Below are positions 8,100 through 17,579 of a stretch of DNA of 64,000 nt, piece after piece; positions within the stretch are counted from its first letter, which is position 1, and each line of letters opens with the position of its first letter. The stretch covers positions 158,590 through 222,589 of the forward strand of contig JAJPJS010000027.1 in NCBI GenBank assembly GCA_021324115.1, written 5' to 3'. The translations under genes were made by a program, and so were the position numbers. The notes under the pieces are model-generated. The model made no database searches. It was not told the origin of the DNA and was given only the letters and a program-made list of their open reading frames with translations. This DNA is from Nitrososphaerota archaeon (lineage in GTDB: Archaea; Thermoproteota; Nitrososphaeria; Conexivisphaerales; DTJL01).

Positions 8100-9170
8100 A
8101 TGAAAGGAAATCGCTTAGCTGTAAGTATGCTAACCACAGTCATCATCGTCGTATTACTCGTCGCACTGGTAGCAGGAGTCGGATACTACTATTACTCCAC
8201 CCAAAACGGTTCAGGTCATGTGCAATCTCAGTACAAAGTTGCAGCTATATTTTCCGGTCCCGTCAACGACGGCAATTACAACCAGTTGGGGTATGAGGCG
8301 CTGCAGGCGCTGAATGCGAGTGGTGTGCCGACTGCCTACACCGAAAACGTACCGAGCCCGACTGCCACCTTCCTCACAGATGTTCAACAGTACATCAACG
8401 AGGGATTCAACATAATCTGGGCGCACGGTGGACAGTTCGCAACAGCGATAGGTGTGGGCTCCAACAGCAGCACGGCTCTCGCAGTTGAATATCCGAATGT
8501 GATATTCATAGCTGAGGCCGATAATCCGGCTCCGATTACGGTACCGAAGAATGTATGGGTCATCGACAGGAACTTCGCGCCGGGCTTTTACGTTGAAGGT
8601 GCCCTGGCTGCGATGACGAGCAGGAGCGGAACAATAGGTTACATTGTAGGTCAGCAGCTGCCATTTGCAAATGCAGAGGCCAACGCCGTGATAGCCGGAG
8701 CAAGGTCAGTCAATCCCTCAATCAAGATTTATCGCACGTTTACAGGAGACTTCAACGACCCTGTCAAGGCAAGAACTGCTGTTCAGTCCATGCTTGGTCT
8801 CGGCGCTGATGTGATAATATCCGCGTTGAACCTGGCCGATTCGGGCATTTATCCTGCAATTCAGGGTACCCCTACTCTTTATGAATCCGTCTACACGAAC
8901 CAATACAGCTCTGTACCCAACAACTACCTCACCTCTTATCTATACAATTTCACTCCGCCGCTTATGCATGTCTTCACTGAAATCAAATCAGGTGTGACTT
9001 CGGGATACTACAAGATTCCATTTTCGCCTTCCGGTGGGGTCTACATGCAAACACCTATTTCGAACGTGAACTCGACCGTTCAAAGTAGAATACAGAACAT
9101 AATAAACGAGGTCGTCAACGGCCAGATAACTGTAGCATTCAATTCGACCGCTCCCGGACCCGGGCCTTAG
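8100..9170 (+). CDS. BMP/PnrA-family ABC transporter substrate-binding protein 1
   Basis: A 356-residue binding protein tethered by an N-terminal transmembrane helix (residues 9-30, rich in V/L/I) with no lipobox. The mature part matches the Bmp/Med/PnrA family: YKVAAIFSGPVNDGNYNQLGYEAL at the start of the first lobe, AHGGQFATAIG, FIAEAD, and a lobe-2 GADVIISALN segment. Characterised family members bind purine nucleosides for import by the companion permease/ATPase genes, which here are converging on the minus strand (9276-12821). Box A position sets the start at 8100. The paralogue at 43175 has the same context. Function as nucleoside-binding protein is an inference from family. Confidence 0.85.
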   Translation: MKGNRLAVSMLTTVIIVVLLVALVAGVGYYYYSTQNGSGHVQSQYKVAAIFSGPVNDGNYNQLGYEALQALNASGVPTAYTENVPSPTATFLTDVQQYINEGFNIIWAHGGQFATAIGVGSNSSTALAVEYPNVIFIAEADNPAPITVPKNVWVIDRNFAPGFYVEGALAAMTSRSGTIGYIVGQQLPFANAEANAVIAGARSVNPSIKIYRTFTGDFNDPVKARTAVQSMLGLGADVIISALNLADSGIYPAIQGTPTLYESVYTNQYSSVPNNYLTSYLYNFTPPLMHVFTEIKSGVTSGYYKIPFSPSGGVYMQTPISNVNSTVQSRIQNIINEVVNGQITVAFNSTAPGPGP

Positions 9171-9275
9171 AAGCTACCTTTTCTTCAGGTTTCAAAAGTA
9201 TCCAATTTATTTTATCATCTCGTATTACCCAGTCATGAAAATGATGTCGGAATGACCAACCCCCTTCCAGACACT
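9171..9275. terminator. convergent T-rich terminator region
   Basis: Between two converging genes lies A/T-rich sequence with T-runs on the plus strand (ccttttcttc, atttattttatc), suitable for archaeal intrinsic termination. No hairpin is evident. Confidence 0.3.
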
Positions 9276-10211
9276 TCAGTCTATCTTTGATTCCCTGTCA
9301 TAATTTCTGCCTAGACCCTGCGGGAGTTCTGCGTTACGGTAGACCTGAATCAGTATCAACAAGGTAGCTATGAAAGGAACCATCAGGAGGAAGTCGGAGC
9401 TGACGGGGAGACCGAGAAGTTGACCGTAGACCGAAAACACTTCGAAGCCGGCAAAGACCAAACCGGAAGCTACAACGTTCAGTGGCTTCCAGCCTCCAAG
9501 GAGCGTCACGGCTATAGAAATCCACCCTCTTCCACTCACCAATGATTCTGTATAAGAGCCAGTCAGGAAGAAGGGGATGTATGCACCGGCAATACCGATA
9601 AGTGCAGAACCCAGAAAGGTGTACACATATCTTGTCAGGTGTACGTTCAGGCCCTGGGTGTCGGCCACTCTTGGGTTTTCTCCGATGGCCCTCACGTTCA
9701 ATCCGTATGGCGTTCTGTAAAGAACGTACCAGATCAGGATCGAAGCGAATATTGACGCATAAAAGACAGGATTCTGTTGAAACAGTATTGGACCGATGTA
9801 TGGAATCGAGGATACATACGGAATCTGAAAGCCGTGCAGTGTGGGCACCGAGGGTGGACTGAAGGTTTCACCTATAGCTGCCTTGTACATGAAGTTCCCT
9901 GCACCCTCCGCTAGAATGAGCAAAGAAAGACCCACCACGAATTGGTTCTGTTTCAGGCTGACGCTCAGGAAGCTCATCAGAACACCGAAAAGACCGCCCG
10001 CTATCGCTCCGGCTGCAAACCCGATCAGCAGATTACCATTGTTGAGGTATGCTGCAAGGAAACCAGCAGAAGCACTTGCCTGCATAACACCCTCGTTGTA
10101 AACCAAGAACACGCCGGTGCGTCCCGCAAGAGTCATTCCTTGCGCAGCCAGTATGTATATCACACTCACCCCAAGCGCAAATGCGAAGAAATCAGCAATA
10201 GTGCTAGTCAT
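9276..10211 (-). CDS. ABC transporter permease 2 of BMP-type (nucleoside) importer 1
   Basis: A 311-residue polytopic protein with about eight to ten helices. It matches the branched-chain/ribose permease superfamily (BPD_transp_2), subgroup found with BMP binding proteins (YufQ/NupC-like): LAGRTGVFLVYNEGVMQASA near the N-terminus and RAIGENPRVADTQGLNVHLTRY in the cytoplasmic coupling loop. Its ATG (10211-10209) overlaps the stop of the preceding permease (ATGA), showing translational coupling. Last gene of the operon ATPase-permease 1-permease 2, which converges on its binding-protein gene. Confidence 0.85.
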   Translation of the reverse strand: MTSTIADFFAFALGVSVIYILAAQGMTLAGRTGVFLVYNEGVMQASASAGFLAAYLNNGNLLIGFAAGAIAGGLFGVLMSFLSVSLKQNQFVVGLSLLILAEGAGNFMYKAAIGETFSPPSVPTLHGFQIPYVSSIPYIGPILFQQNPVFYASIFASILIWYVLYRTPYGLNVRAIGENPRVADTQGLNVHLTRYVYTFLGSALIGIAGAYIPFFLTGSYTESLVSGRGWISIAVTLLGGWKPLNVVASGLVFAGFEVFSVYGQLLGLPVSSDFLLMVPFIATLLILIQVYRNAELPQGLGRNYDRESKID

Positions 10212-11236
10212 CGGTTGCTACCTCCGTAACCCTTTGCCAACAGTATAAGCAGTAGCAGAAGGGACTCGATCAGCAGCCCAATTTCGTAAGGAACGCCCAA
10301 CACACCCTGAAGGGCACTGGTGCCGGTGTCTATCACGGCTATGAAAAATGAAATTAGGCCGACACCAATCAGACTTGAAGCTGAGATGAGGGCCGGGACG
10401 AGACTCAGCAGCCCGTAGTTTCCCTGCATGCCGTACTGAAGGCTGAAAAGCAGCCCTGCCACCTGAATCGCACCGGCCAGACCGGCTATTGCTGCTCCCT
10501 GCACGATGGACATCGCCGAGACGAAATTGGATTTTATACCATAAACGAGTGAAGCACGAGGATTCGCGCCAACCGCTCTTAGCTCAAAACCGGCCGGCGT
10601 CTTTGAGATGTAAAAGTATACGATTGCTGCGGCCAGAACCGTAATGATGAGACCGGTACCTATCTGAGGCGTCCTTACCAGTGAAGGGAGTATGTAATTC
10701 GACCCTATCTGGTTGGTTTGGGGGTACCCCACAAGCGGATTATGCCAGGGGCCAGTGGTCACGAACAGAACGAGGTAATAAGCAATGAAATTCATGGAGA
10801 TTGTTGAGACTATTTCATTGACGCGAAATCTGTAAAGGAGAAAGGCAGGAACGACGGCCCAAAGGGAGCCGAATGCCATTCCAGCAACGAGAAGGAGTGG
10901 GATACCTATAACAGATGGGAGGTTAGGTAAAACGAAGCTTACAGTGACTGCGCCAACGGCGCCGAGCAGAAACTGCCCCTCGTTGCCTACATTGTATTTA
11001 CCTGCCCTGAGCGGAACCACAAAGGCAAGCGCCATTAGGAAGAGTGGAACGAAATCCAGCAGAGTGAGGCTCAAGGAACCCGGGCTTCCTAGCGAAGAGG
11101 AAAGCAGTATTCTGTAACCTTCAAACGGATTCTTCCCTATCAGAGCAAGGAGGATGCCGACGGACGCAACGACTCCCAAGAATGACAGAATGTATGGTAA
11201 GAGCTTCGAAATGACAAGACTCTGCTGGGCCTTCAC
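10208..11236 (-). CDS. ABC transporter permease 1 of BMP-type (nucleoside) importer 1
   Basis: A 342-residue integral membrane protein, BPD_transp_2 family (YufP/NupB-like). Recognisable parts are the DFVPLFLMALAFVVPLRAGKYNVGNEGQFLLGAV segment and the coupling loop ELRAVGANPRASLVYGI. Start is GTG 11236, one nucleotide after the stop of the ATPase gene; the gggtga overlapping it may serve as ribosome-binding sequence. It forms the membrane channel with the gene at 9276-10211. Confidence 0.85.
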   Translation of the reverse strand: MKAQQSLVISKLLPYILSFLGVVASVGILLALIGKNPFEGYRILLSSSLGSPGSLSLTLLDFVPLFLMALAFVVPLRAGKYNVGNEGQFLLGAVGAVTVSFVLPNLPSVIGIPLLLVAGMAFGSLWAVVPAFLLYRFRVNEIVSTISMNFIAYYLVLFVTTGPWHNPLVGYPQTNQIGSNYILPSLVRTPQIGTGLIITVLAAAIVYFYISKTPAGFELRAVGANPRASLVYGIKSNFVSAMSIVQGAAIAGLAGAIQVAGLLFSLQYGMQGNYGLLSLVPALISASSLIGVGLISFFIAVIDTGTSALQGVLGVPYEIGLLIESLLLLLILLAKGYGGSNR

Positions 11237-11237
11237 C

Positions 11238-12821
11238 CTACGCGGTCGCGCCCCCTGCCATCATGGCACCAATCCTGTACCTGTCCATCTGCTGCCGATC
11301 CAGCACGCCGACCACCTCACCCCTGAACATGACTGCTATCCTGTCACAGACTGAAATGAGTTCATCAAGGTCCTCGGAAAGCAGAAGCACACCGGCGCCA
11401 TTCTCCCTGCTTTGGGCTACAAGGTTCCTCAGAACCAGGTCTGTGGTTCTTGTGTCCAATCCCCTTGTGGGGTTGTGAGCCAGGATCACCTTCGGCCTTG
11501 ACAGCAGGGCTCTGCCAACCAAAAGCTTCTGAATGTTCCCGCCTGAAAGCACCCCTACCCTGGCCTCGCTCTGTGGAGGGTATATTCTGTAACGTTCAAT
11601 TGCGTCACGAGTGGTTTCAATCATTGCATCCCTGTCCATGATCCACCTTTTGCTAAACGGCTCGATGTCATGGGATCCAAGAACCATGTTTTCATAGAGT
11701 GTCATGCTCGGGAGGATACCGTCGTCCAGCCTGTCCTCGGGTATGTAACTCACCCCAAGTTCGATTATCTCCTTCGTGCTGAGTCGCATGGGGTCGACCC
11801 CCAGCAGGCGGACTGACCCATGGGTCGGTTTACGGAGCATCATTATCGCCTCGACGAGCTCCTTCTGACCGTTTCCCGAGACACCGGCGATGCCCAGAAT
11901 TTCCCCAGGATTAAGAGTCAGATTGATGTCTTTCAATGTAATTCTTCCCTTGGAGGACCCCGTCCTAACGTCGGAGAGTGTCAGCAGGGGTTCGGCGGAA
12001 GGTGGGGAAGTGTGGCTGCTGGACTCAAGATTGGAGGAAGGTTTGGCTCCCATCATCATTTCAACAAGGCTGTCTGCAGTAACCTCGGAGGATGAGAACT
12101 TCCCCATTACATGTCCGTTTCTGAGAATCGTGATCCTTTTCGCCACTGCCAGCGCTTCCCTTACCTTATGTGTGATGAATATCACGGCGTATCCCTTCTC
12201 GGCCAACTTTCTGATGGTGGATAACATAGAATCCACCTCCTGCGGCGTGAGATTGCTTGTGGGTTCGTCCAGTATCAGTATTTTGGGATTCCTGTAAAGG
12301 GCCTTCAGTATTTCGACCTTCTGTTGTACCCCGACCGGCAGCCCCTTTACCCTGGCGTCAAGGTCCAATGTAATATTATTTTCAGCCGCCAGTTTCTCAA
12401 CCTCTTTTCGCACTGATTTTTCCTTCCCTTTTTCGTTCGATCCTGTTCCGATTATGATGTTTTCAAGTACGGTGAAGTTCTGAATGAGTTCAAAATGCTG
12501 GTGAACCATTATGATTCCGCGGACGATTGCATCACGGGGCGACCTTACGACGATCGGTTTTCCTTCGAAAAGAATCTCGCCCTCATCCGCCCTGTAGAGT
12601 CCCGAAAGAATGTTCATCAGTGTCGATTTCCCGGCTCCATTCTCGCCGAGGAGTGCAAGCACCTCGCCAAGCATTATTTCTATGTCCACGTGATCGAGGG
12701 CAAGGATGGACCCGAACCGTTTCACCACTGAGCGCATACTCACAAGCGGATTATTCGCGGTGCGGTCGGATTCTTCAATTCCTTCGTTAGCCTCAACGGA
12801 GCCCCCGGCATCTTGAACCAT
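11238..12821 (-). CDS. ABC transporter ATP-binding protein (two fused ATPase domains) of importer 1
   Basis: A 527-residue protein with two nucleotide-binding domains in one chain, as in sugar/nucleoside importers (YufO/RbsA-like). Domain 1 has Walker A GENGAGKST, LPVGVQQKVEILKAL as signature region and ILILDEPTSNLTP as Walker B. Domain 2 has the degenerate Walker A GVSGNGQKE and VLSGGNIQKLLVGRALL, typical for the second domain. The frame reaches TTG 12848 but ATG 12821 lies about 29 nt from a box A (12846-12855) and is preferred. First gene of a three-gene minus-strand operon energising import of the ligand bound by the 8100-9170 protein. Confidence 0.85.
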   Translation of the reverse strand: MVQDAGGSVEANEGIEESDRTANNPLVSMRSVVKRFGSILALDHVDIEIMLGEVLALLGENGAGKSTLMNILSGLYRADEGEILFEGKPIVVRSPRDAIVRGIIMVHQHFELIQNFTVLENIIIGTGSNEKGKEKSVRKEVEKLAAENNITLDLDARVKGLPVGVQQKVEILKALYRNPKILILDEPTSNLTPQEVDSMLSTIRKLAEKGYAVIFITHKVREALAVAKRITILRNGHVMGKFSSSEVTADSLVEMMMGAKPSSNLESSSHTSPPSAEPLLTLSDVRTGSSKGRITLKDINLTLNPGEILGIAGVSGNGQKELVEAIMMLRKPTHGSVRLLGVDPMRLSTKEIIELGVSYIPEDRLDDGILPSMTLYENMVLGSHDIEPFSKRWIMDRDAMIETTRDAIERYRIYPPQSEARVGVLSGGNIQKLLVGRALLSRPKVILAHNPTRGLDTRTTDLVLRNLVAQSRENGAGVLLLSEDLDELISVCDRIAVMFRGEVVGVLDRQQMDRYRIGAMMAGGATA

Positions 12822-12845
12822 CGACCCATCCGCGAGACAGAGCGT

Positions 12846-12855
12846 CAATAAAGTT
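12846..12855 (-). promoter_or_regulatory. box A of importer 1 operon
   Basis: Minus-strand aactttattg, about 29 nt upstream of ATG 12821; supports that start. Confidence 0.4.
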
Positions 12856-13459
12856 ATCGTTGTCCAGACATAGCTTCATGTATTGATACCACTTTGAAAG
12901 CTTCATTTCTTCATATGATTGGACGCCCCATTTGATCTGATCTGGTTTTACCTAGACGTACATATACCAAGTTACCGTTGTGGCGACAATATCTCACGTC
13001 CTTCTATAATCAAGGACTATCCGTTACTTGACAATATGCAGCCCCGCACCAATCCGACCGAGCTGCAGGCCGAACTGGGACGAAGAATTTTATCATTGTG
13101 CATTACGTGGATGAAACTGACGTAAGACTAGAGGGGAATAGTTTCCGGAAATCCAGGACACTTCTGAGGATGTACTTTTGATGATGCGAATGGATCATCA
13201 ACTTCAAAGTGTTGACTCGAACCAAGACACTATTTGAAACGCTCCCATTTTTGCTGTGTGTTTCTTCATCTTTCGAATAGAACCCTCCATAACTTCACCA
13301 AACAGGTGGAACGCCTACCCGCTTTTGAGCTGGTCCTTTGAAGATTCTTTGTTATGAGAAGCGAAGGGATAGAGCCCAGAAGAGATGCAATGCGGATGTC
13401 GGTGATTGCTTGTCGTTGATGCTTTACATGTGGAAAATCTGGTTCTTGCATGCCATACC
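12856..13459. other. 600-bp region without a supported gene
   Basis: Several short frames exist (for example 12919-13125 plus) but none has a recognisable motif, normal composition or promoter spacing. It separates the importer 1 operon from the lyase gene. Confidence 0.4.
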
Positions 13460-14332
13460 TCAGGAGGTACGCGCAGATCGCTCTGCATCGAGTATTCTTT
13501 CAGCCATCCTGACATGGACAAGGTCTATCATCCTATCATCGAGACGGAAGGCGCCTCTTCCCTCTTTGCCGTGCTCTTCCCAAGCCTCCACGATCCGTCT
13601 TGCCCAGTTGATTTCGCGTTCACTTGGGGAAAAGGCTCTGTTTACGACATCTATCTGGTCCGGATGAATCACCAGCTTACCTACGAACCCCAAATTCTTT
13701 GCGCTGAGAGCCGAAAGCCTGAGGCCTTCTGTATTCCTGAGGTCAAGAAAAACCTGGTCTATGGGGTCTATGCCAAAGGCGTGAGCTGCAGCAGCGATCC
13801 GAGACTTGGCATACAGCAAGGTTGTTTCTGGACGATCGATGTCAAAGATCCCCATGCTAAGAGCGAAATCCTCGGCACCGAATTCGACTGCGGTTATGAG
13901 ACTGCTCGAGGCAAGAATCTGATCCACAAAGGTCACTCCTTTCGCCGTTTCTATCATAACTAGTAATTTGGGAGATGGCAACTGTTTTCCCCTGGTAAGT
14001 TCATTCAGAGTCCTTTCGACGAGCCTGACTTCTTCCGGGCCTTCGACCTTGGGTACCGCAATGAGTTCAAAGCCAGATGCCACCGCGACCCTCAAATCTT
14101 CATCAAAGTATGGTGTATCCGGGGCATTGACTCTGACACCCACCTCTCTGCTGCTCCAGGTATGTGTGGTCAGTGCACTTCTCAGACTTTCACGCGCTTT
14201 CTCTTTTTCGCCTTCGGGAACCGAATCTTCACAGTCGATCAGAACTACATCAGGCCGTAGTCTGCTTGCCTTTTCCACCATCTTTTGATTGTTTCCAGGC
14301 ACAAACAGAACCGACCTGCGCAGTCGATACAT
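13460..14332 (-). CDS. CitE-like CoA-ester lyase (HpcH/HpaI aldolase family)
   Basis: A 290-residue TIM-barrel lyase. ATG 14332 gives the conserved start MYRLRRSVLFVPGNN. Key residues: D34/E35 in LIDCEDSVPEGEK, R67 in VRVNAPDT, E128 in VMIETAKGV and D155 in GAEDFALSMG, the last two being the usual Mg2+ ligands. The family cleaves (3S)-citramalyl-CoA, malyl-CoA or beta-methylmalyl-CoA to acetyl-CoA or propionyl-CoA plus pyruvate or glyoxylate. It lies beside acyl-CoA dehydrogenase, MaoC hydratase and class III CoA-transferase genes, the same set as bacterial itaconate degradation loci, so citramalyl-CoA or methylmalyl-CoA lyase is the best guess. Confidence 0.8.
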   Translation of the reverse strand: MYRLRRSVLFVPGNNQKMVEKASRLRPDVVLIDCEDSVPEGEKEKARESLRSALTTHTWSSREVGVRVNAPDTPYFDEDLRVAVASGFELIAVPKVEGPEEVRLVERTLNELTRGKQLPSPKLLVMIETAKGVTFVDQILASSSLITAVEFGAEDFALSMGIFDIDRPETTLLYAKSRIAAAAHAFGIDPIDQVFLDLRNTEGLRLSALSAKNLGFVGKLVIHPDQIDVVNRAFSPSEREINWARRIVEAWEEHGKEGRGAFRLDDRMIDLVHVRMAERILDAERSARTS

Positions 14333-14579
14333 GTGTATCAAACACCTGTACGACCTGTTCCTATTTTTGCTTAGTGCCAAACAGTTCAATCAGCTGCGAA
14401 GGTGAGTTAGGCATCATTCTCCTCATCTCTTCCCTCCCCAGGCGCGTTGAAACTCTTTGATAACAAATTGATCGCCGCATCTCCTCACGCGGAGAAGCTG
14501 ATCAAAGGATATTCGAGGCCACTGAGCCACATAAAACCGGGTCAGGACATAAATTCTGAATTCGATGCATGGAACAATC
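14333..14579. other. intergenic region upstream of the lyase
   Basis: About 250 bp. It contains an A/T-rich box (aaaaata on the minus strand near 14363-14370) that could be the lyase promoter, so the lyase may be transcribed separately from the dehydrogenase. No gene seen. Confidence 0.35.
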
Positions 14580-15788
14580 TTAGTAAGACTTCGGCAATCC
14601 AAGCACGCTGTGGGCTAGGTAGCCTAGCACCAGATTCTGTGAAATAGGGGCTACCCTGTAAAGCCTGTTTTCAATCATCTTTCTTGCCACGTCCGTATCC
14701 CGAGTCATGCTGTAACCACCAAAGATATCCATGGCAACGTTTGCGGCTTTGGAGGAACATTCGGCTGCAAGGTACTTGGAAATGTTAGCATAGGCACCCA
14801 TCAGCTTCTCGTCTATTCTGCCCTTCCGGGAATATTCGTCATAGTAGCCCGCGGCCTGCCAGGAAAGCGCTTCTGCCGCCACGAGTTCGGAATACACAGA
14901 TGCGATCGGAAACTGCACCCCCTGGTTGACGCCGATCGGCCTCTGGAACACGACTCTGCTGTTTGCATAATTTACACACTTATTCACGAACCATTTAGCA
15001 TCACCGATGCATTCTGCGGATATCAGGATTCTTTCTGGATTGAGCACGTCCAGCAGATACCTGAATCCCCGGCCTTCCTCACCAACCATATTCTCCTCTG
15101 GAATCATGAGACTTCTGATGTATAGTTCATACGTCTGGCTGTTGAATATTGTTCGAATCTGCTTCGCTTCGATCTGTCCTTTTGAGATGGCGTCCCTCAG
15201 GTCCACAAGGAAGAGGCTTATCCCTTCTGTCTTCTTGTTCACCTCTTCATAAGGCGTCGTCCTTGCGGCGATAAGCATGAGGTCGCTTTGCATCACCCTT
15301 GAAATGAATATCTTGTGACCATTGATTTCATATTCACCCCCCTTCTTCTTTGCTGAGGTGCTTATCCTGGTGGTGTCGGAGCCCGCGTCAGGTTCTGTGA
15401 GCGCAAAGGACTGAAGTCTCATCTCCCCTCTTGCAAGCCTTGTCAGATATTTCTCCTTCAGAGTCGGCGACGCGAACTTTGTCAGATTGAACAGGAGGTA
15501 GTACTGTCCATGGAGAGGCTGCGAGTTCCCACCATTCAGGTTGATGTTTTCAAGCACCAGATACGCTTCCCTCAAGCCAAGTGAGGGGCCGCCATATTCC
15601 TCCGGTACAGGAAGTGCTGCGAGGCCAAGCCTTTCGATGGATTTCAGGAACTCTTCTGGGTACGACCCTTTAGAATCGAGTTCCCTCCAGTACCTGTCGT
15701 CGAACTTGGAACAAAGCTCTTCCACGCTTTCCACGATCAGCCGCTGCTGTTCACTGAGTTGCTTGGTTTCTGCCAGACCACTTTTCAT
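14580..15788 (-). CDS. acyl-CoA dehydrogenase family protein
   Basis: A 402-residue flavoprotein with the acyl-CoA dehydrogenase layout: alpha N-domain, beta middle domain with FALTEPDAGSDTTRIST (FAD/substrate signature, 128-144), alpha C-domain with FQRPIGVNQGVQFPIA and MDIFGGYSM. The MCAD-type catalytic Glu near the C-terminus (Y-E-G-T) is absent: the region reads LYRVAPISQN. E252 in LNPERI sits where isovaleryl-CoA and long-chain dehydrogenases carry their base. Its start overlaps the end of the MaoC gene by 38 bp. In context a (methyl)succinyl-CoA or related dicarboxyl-CoA substrate is plausible (inference). FAD-dependent, cytosolic. Confidence 0.8.
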   Translation of the reverse strand: MKSGLAETKQLSEQQRLIVESVEELCSKFDDRYWRELDSKGSYPEEFLKSIERLGLAALPVPEEYGGPSLGLREAYLVLENINLNGGNSQPLHGQYYLLFNLTKFASPTLKEKYLTRLARGEMRLQSFALTEPDAGSDTTRISTSAKKKGGEYEINGHKIFISRVMQSDLMLIAARTTPYEEVNKKTEGISLFLVDLRDAISKGQIEAKQIRTIFNSQTYELYIRSLMIPEENMVGEEGRGFRYLLDVLNPERILISAECIGDAKWFVNKCVNYANSRVVFQRPIGVNQGVQFPIASVYSELVAAEALSWQAAGYYDEYSRKGRIDEKLMGAYANISKYLAAECSSKAANVAMDIFGGYSMTRDTDVARKMIENRLYRVAPISQNLVLGYLAHSVLGLPKSY

Positions 15789-16260
15789 TTCTCTTTCTCA
15801 CCATGAATGACCTGTAGAATTCGACAAGCTTTTCTCTGTTCTGATTGTATCCCCTCGTAAGTATCTTGATTATACCCATCTCGGGCCGGCTTTTCGATTC
15901 CCTGGCTTCCACGACTTCACACTCGGCGTATATCGTGTCTCCGGAGAATACCGGCTTGAAGAACCTGAGTTCATCAAGGCCCAGCATGAACCCGTTCATG
16001 CTGGTGTATTCAACGAGCAGCCCAACCACCGTTGCCAGCGTGAAAAATCCGTTAACCACCATCCTTCCCGAAAAGGGTTCTCCAGGGAAATATTTCCTCG
16101 CGTAGTCACTGTTGAAGTGGATCTGGTTGCTGTTGTTTGTGATCAGTGTGAACCAGATGTTATCCGCGTCCGTAACCGTTCTACCCACTCTTCCCTTGAG
16201 CTGCATGCCAACACGGAAATCTTCGTAGAAGGGACCGCCCTCCATACCTTCGTTCGTCAT
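15751..16260 (-). CDS. MaoC-like hotdog dehydratase (itaconyl-/mesaconyl-CoA hydratase type)
   Basis: A 169-residue single hotdog-fold protein. The hydratase active-site segment GRTVTDADNIWFTLITNN followed by SNQIHFN (residues about 26-50) closely follows the (R)-specific enoyl-CoA hydratase pattern, and the wording D-N-x-W-F-T-L resembles itaconyl-CoA and mesaconyl-CoA hydratases. It would hydrate an alpha,beta-unsaturated dicarboxyl-CoA for the CitE-like lyase to cleave. It precedes and overlaps the acyl-CoA dehydrogenase gene (translational coupling) and is divergent from the CoA-transferase gene. Family sure, exact substrate inferred from context. Confidence 0.8.
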   Translation of the reverse strand: MTNEGMEGGPFYEDFRVGMQLKGRVGRTVTDADNIWFTLITNNSNQIHFNSDYARKYFPGEPFSGRMVVNGFFTLATVVGLLVEYTSMNGFMLGLDELRFFKPVFSGDTIYAECEVVEARESKSRPEMGIIKILTRGYNQNREKLVEFYRSFMVRKRNEKWSGRNQATQ

Positions 16261-16370
16261 TCAACATCACCATCCCTTATGTGATGACGGTGGACGTAAA
16301 TAAATCGGATTACTTTTGTTGGATGAAGATAATGATTTTTAGCCCTGCTTAACCTACCGAAAACACGAAT

Positions 16371-17525
16371 ATGATAAAGTCGTTTGCGCCTCTCAAAGGT
16401 TTGAAGGTGGTCGAACTGGGCACCTACGTTGCGGCTCCGAGTCTGGGTTTCATGCTATCCCTTCTCGGCGCAGAAGTGATAAAGGTGGAACCCGTCGGAG
16501 GAGACATTACAAGAGAAGTGACGCCGTGGAGCTGGTTGAACTACAACTCATCAAAAGAAAGCCTTTGCCTGGACCTTAAGAGCAGACAGGGTGTGGATGT
16601 ATTCAAGAGGCTGGCGAAGAGCGTCGATGTGGTTGTGGACGGCCTGGGACCGGGCGTTACAGACAGGCTTGGTGTGGGATTCATGAAATTGAGTCGCCTC
16701 AACACAGGGCTGATCTACTGTAGCATCAAGGGATTCTCTTCGAAGGGACCCGATGCAAAACGGGCTGCATTTGATTCAATCGCACAGGCAGAAGCGGGAC
16801 TGATGTACGTAACGATGTCTGGAGGGGAGTCCAGGCCGACCAGGGTGGGGAATCCATGCGTCGACCTCTCGGCGGCAGCATTTGGCGTGATCGGAATACT
16901 TTCGGCTCTCCTGGACGGGAAAAAGCACGCCAGTTACATCGAAGTGCCCCTCTTCGACTTCGTCGCCTTCTGGAACAGCTACTGGCTGCCATACATTCAA
17001 ATCAGCGGAAAACAGCCATCAAATCTCGGTACGGAACATCCAGGATACTCCCCCTACGGTGTATACAGATGCTCTGATGGGTTCGTGTTCATCGGTGTTC
17101 TCAACGATAAGCACTGGGAAAGGCTGGTAGAAAGGCTGGGACTGCAGAAGGAGTTGTCACCTAAAACAAAGACACACGAAAGAATAGCCGCACGAAGCAC
17201 TATAGACTCGATAATAGAGAGGGCAGTGGAAAGAATTCCCCGACGAAGTGTGATAGCAGCCCTTGGTGACGCGGTCCCCTGCGCAGAAGTGAGGGACCTC
17301 GAATCTCTTCTCCAATCTGAGGAGCTGAAGGGAAACGAAAGGTTCGTAAACGTCATGAGCGATGGAGCAGGTAAAGTGAATGTGTTCCTGCCCCCAATCG
17401 GCGTCACCGCCTCGAAGAACATGAGAGTTCCCCGGCAGGGTGAACACACAGAAAAAATTCTGAAAAGATTAGGTTATTCTGGCAAGGATATACATATTAT
17501 GTTAGAAAACAGGGTTGTATCCTGA
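16371..17525 (+). CDS. class III CoA-transferase (CaiB/BaiF family)
   Basis: A 384-residue protein starting LKGLKVVELGTYVAAPSLG and LLGAEVIKVEPVGGD, both standard for family III CoA-transferases. The aspartate that forms the aspartyl-CoA thioester is D165 in VGNPCVDLSAAAFG. These enzymes move CoA from a donor such as succinyl-CoA to an acid acceptor. Neighbouring hydratase, dehydrogenase and lyase genes point to a C5 dicarboxylate acceptor such as itaconate, mesaconate or methylsuccinate (inference). It is divergent from the MaoC gene, and the Liv-type importer genes follow downstream on the same strand, starting from their own promoter. Confidence 0.8.
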   Translation: MIKSFAPLKGLKVVELGTYVAAPSLGFMLSLLGAEVIKVEPVGGDITREVTPWSWLNYNSSKESLCLDLKSRQGVDVFKRLAKSVDVVVDGLGPGVTDRLGVGFMKLSRLNTGLIYCSIKGFSSKGPDAKRAAFDSIAQAEAGLMYVTMSGGESRPTRVGNPCVDLSAAAFGVIGILSALLDGKKHASYIEVPLFDFVAFWNSYWLPYIQISGKQPSNLGTEHPGYSPYGVYRCSDGFVFIGVLNDKHWERLVERLGLQKELSPKTKTHERIAARSTIDSIIERAVERIPRRSVIAALGDAVPCAEVRDLESLLQSEELKGNERFVNVMSDGAGKVNVFLPPIGVTASKNMRVPRQGEHTEKILKRLGYSGKDIHIMLENRVVS

Positions 17526-17550
17526 AATATTTGTTGGGGACACTAAAGCG

Positions 17551-17558
17551 TATATACC
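17551..17558 (+). promoter_or_regulatory. box A of the Liv-type binding protein gene
   Basis: tatatacc, centred 26 nt upstream of ATG 17580; a textbook leaderless spacing. It selects ATG 17580 over the adjacent GTG 17577. Confidence 0.5.
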
Positions 17559-17579
17559 TTTTAAGGCTAACCTGAAGTG

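Noticed and set aside
12919..13125. 68-codon plus-strand frame in the gap after importer 1
   Set aside because: No motif, unbalanced composition, no box A or ribosome-binding sequence.
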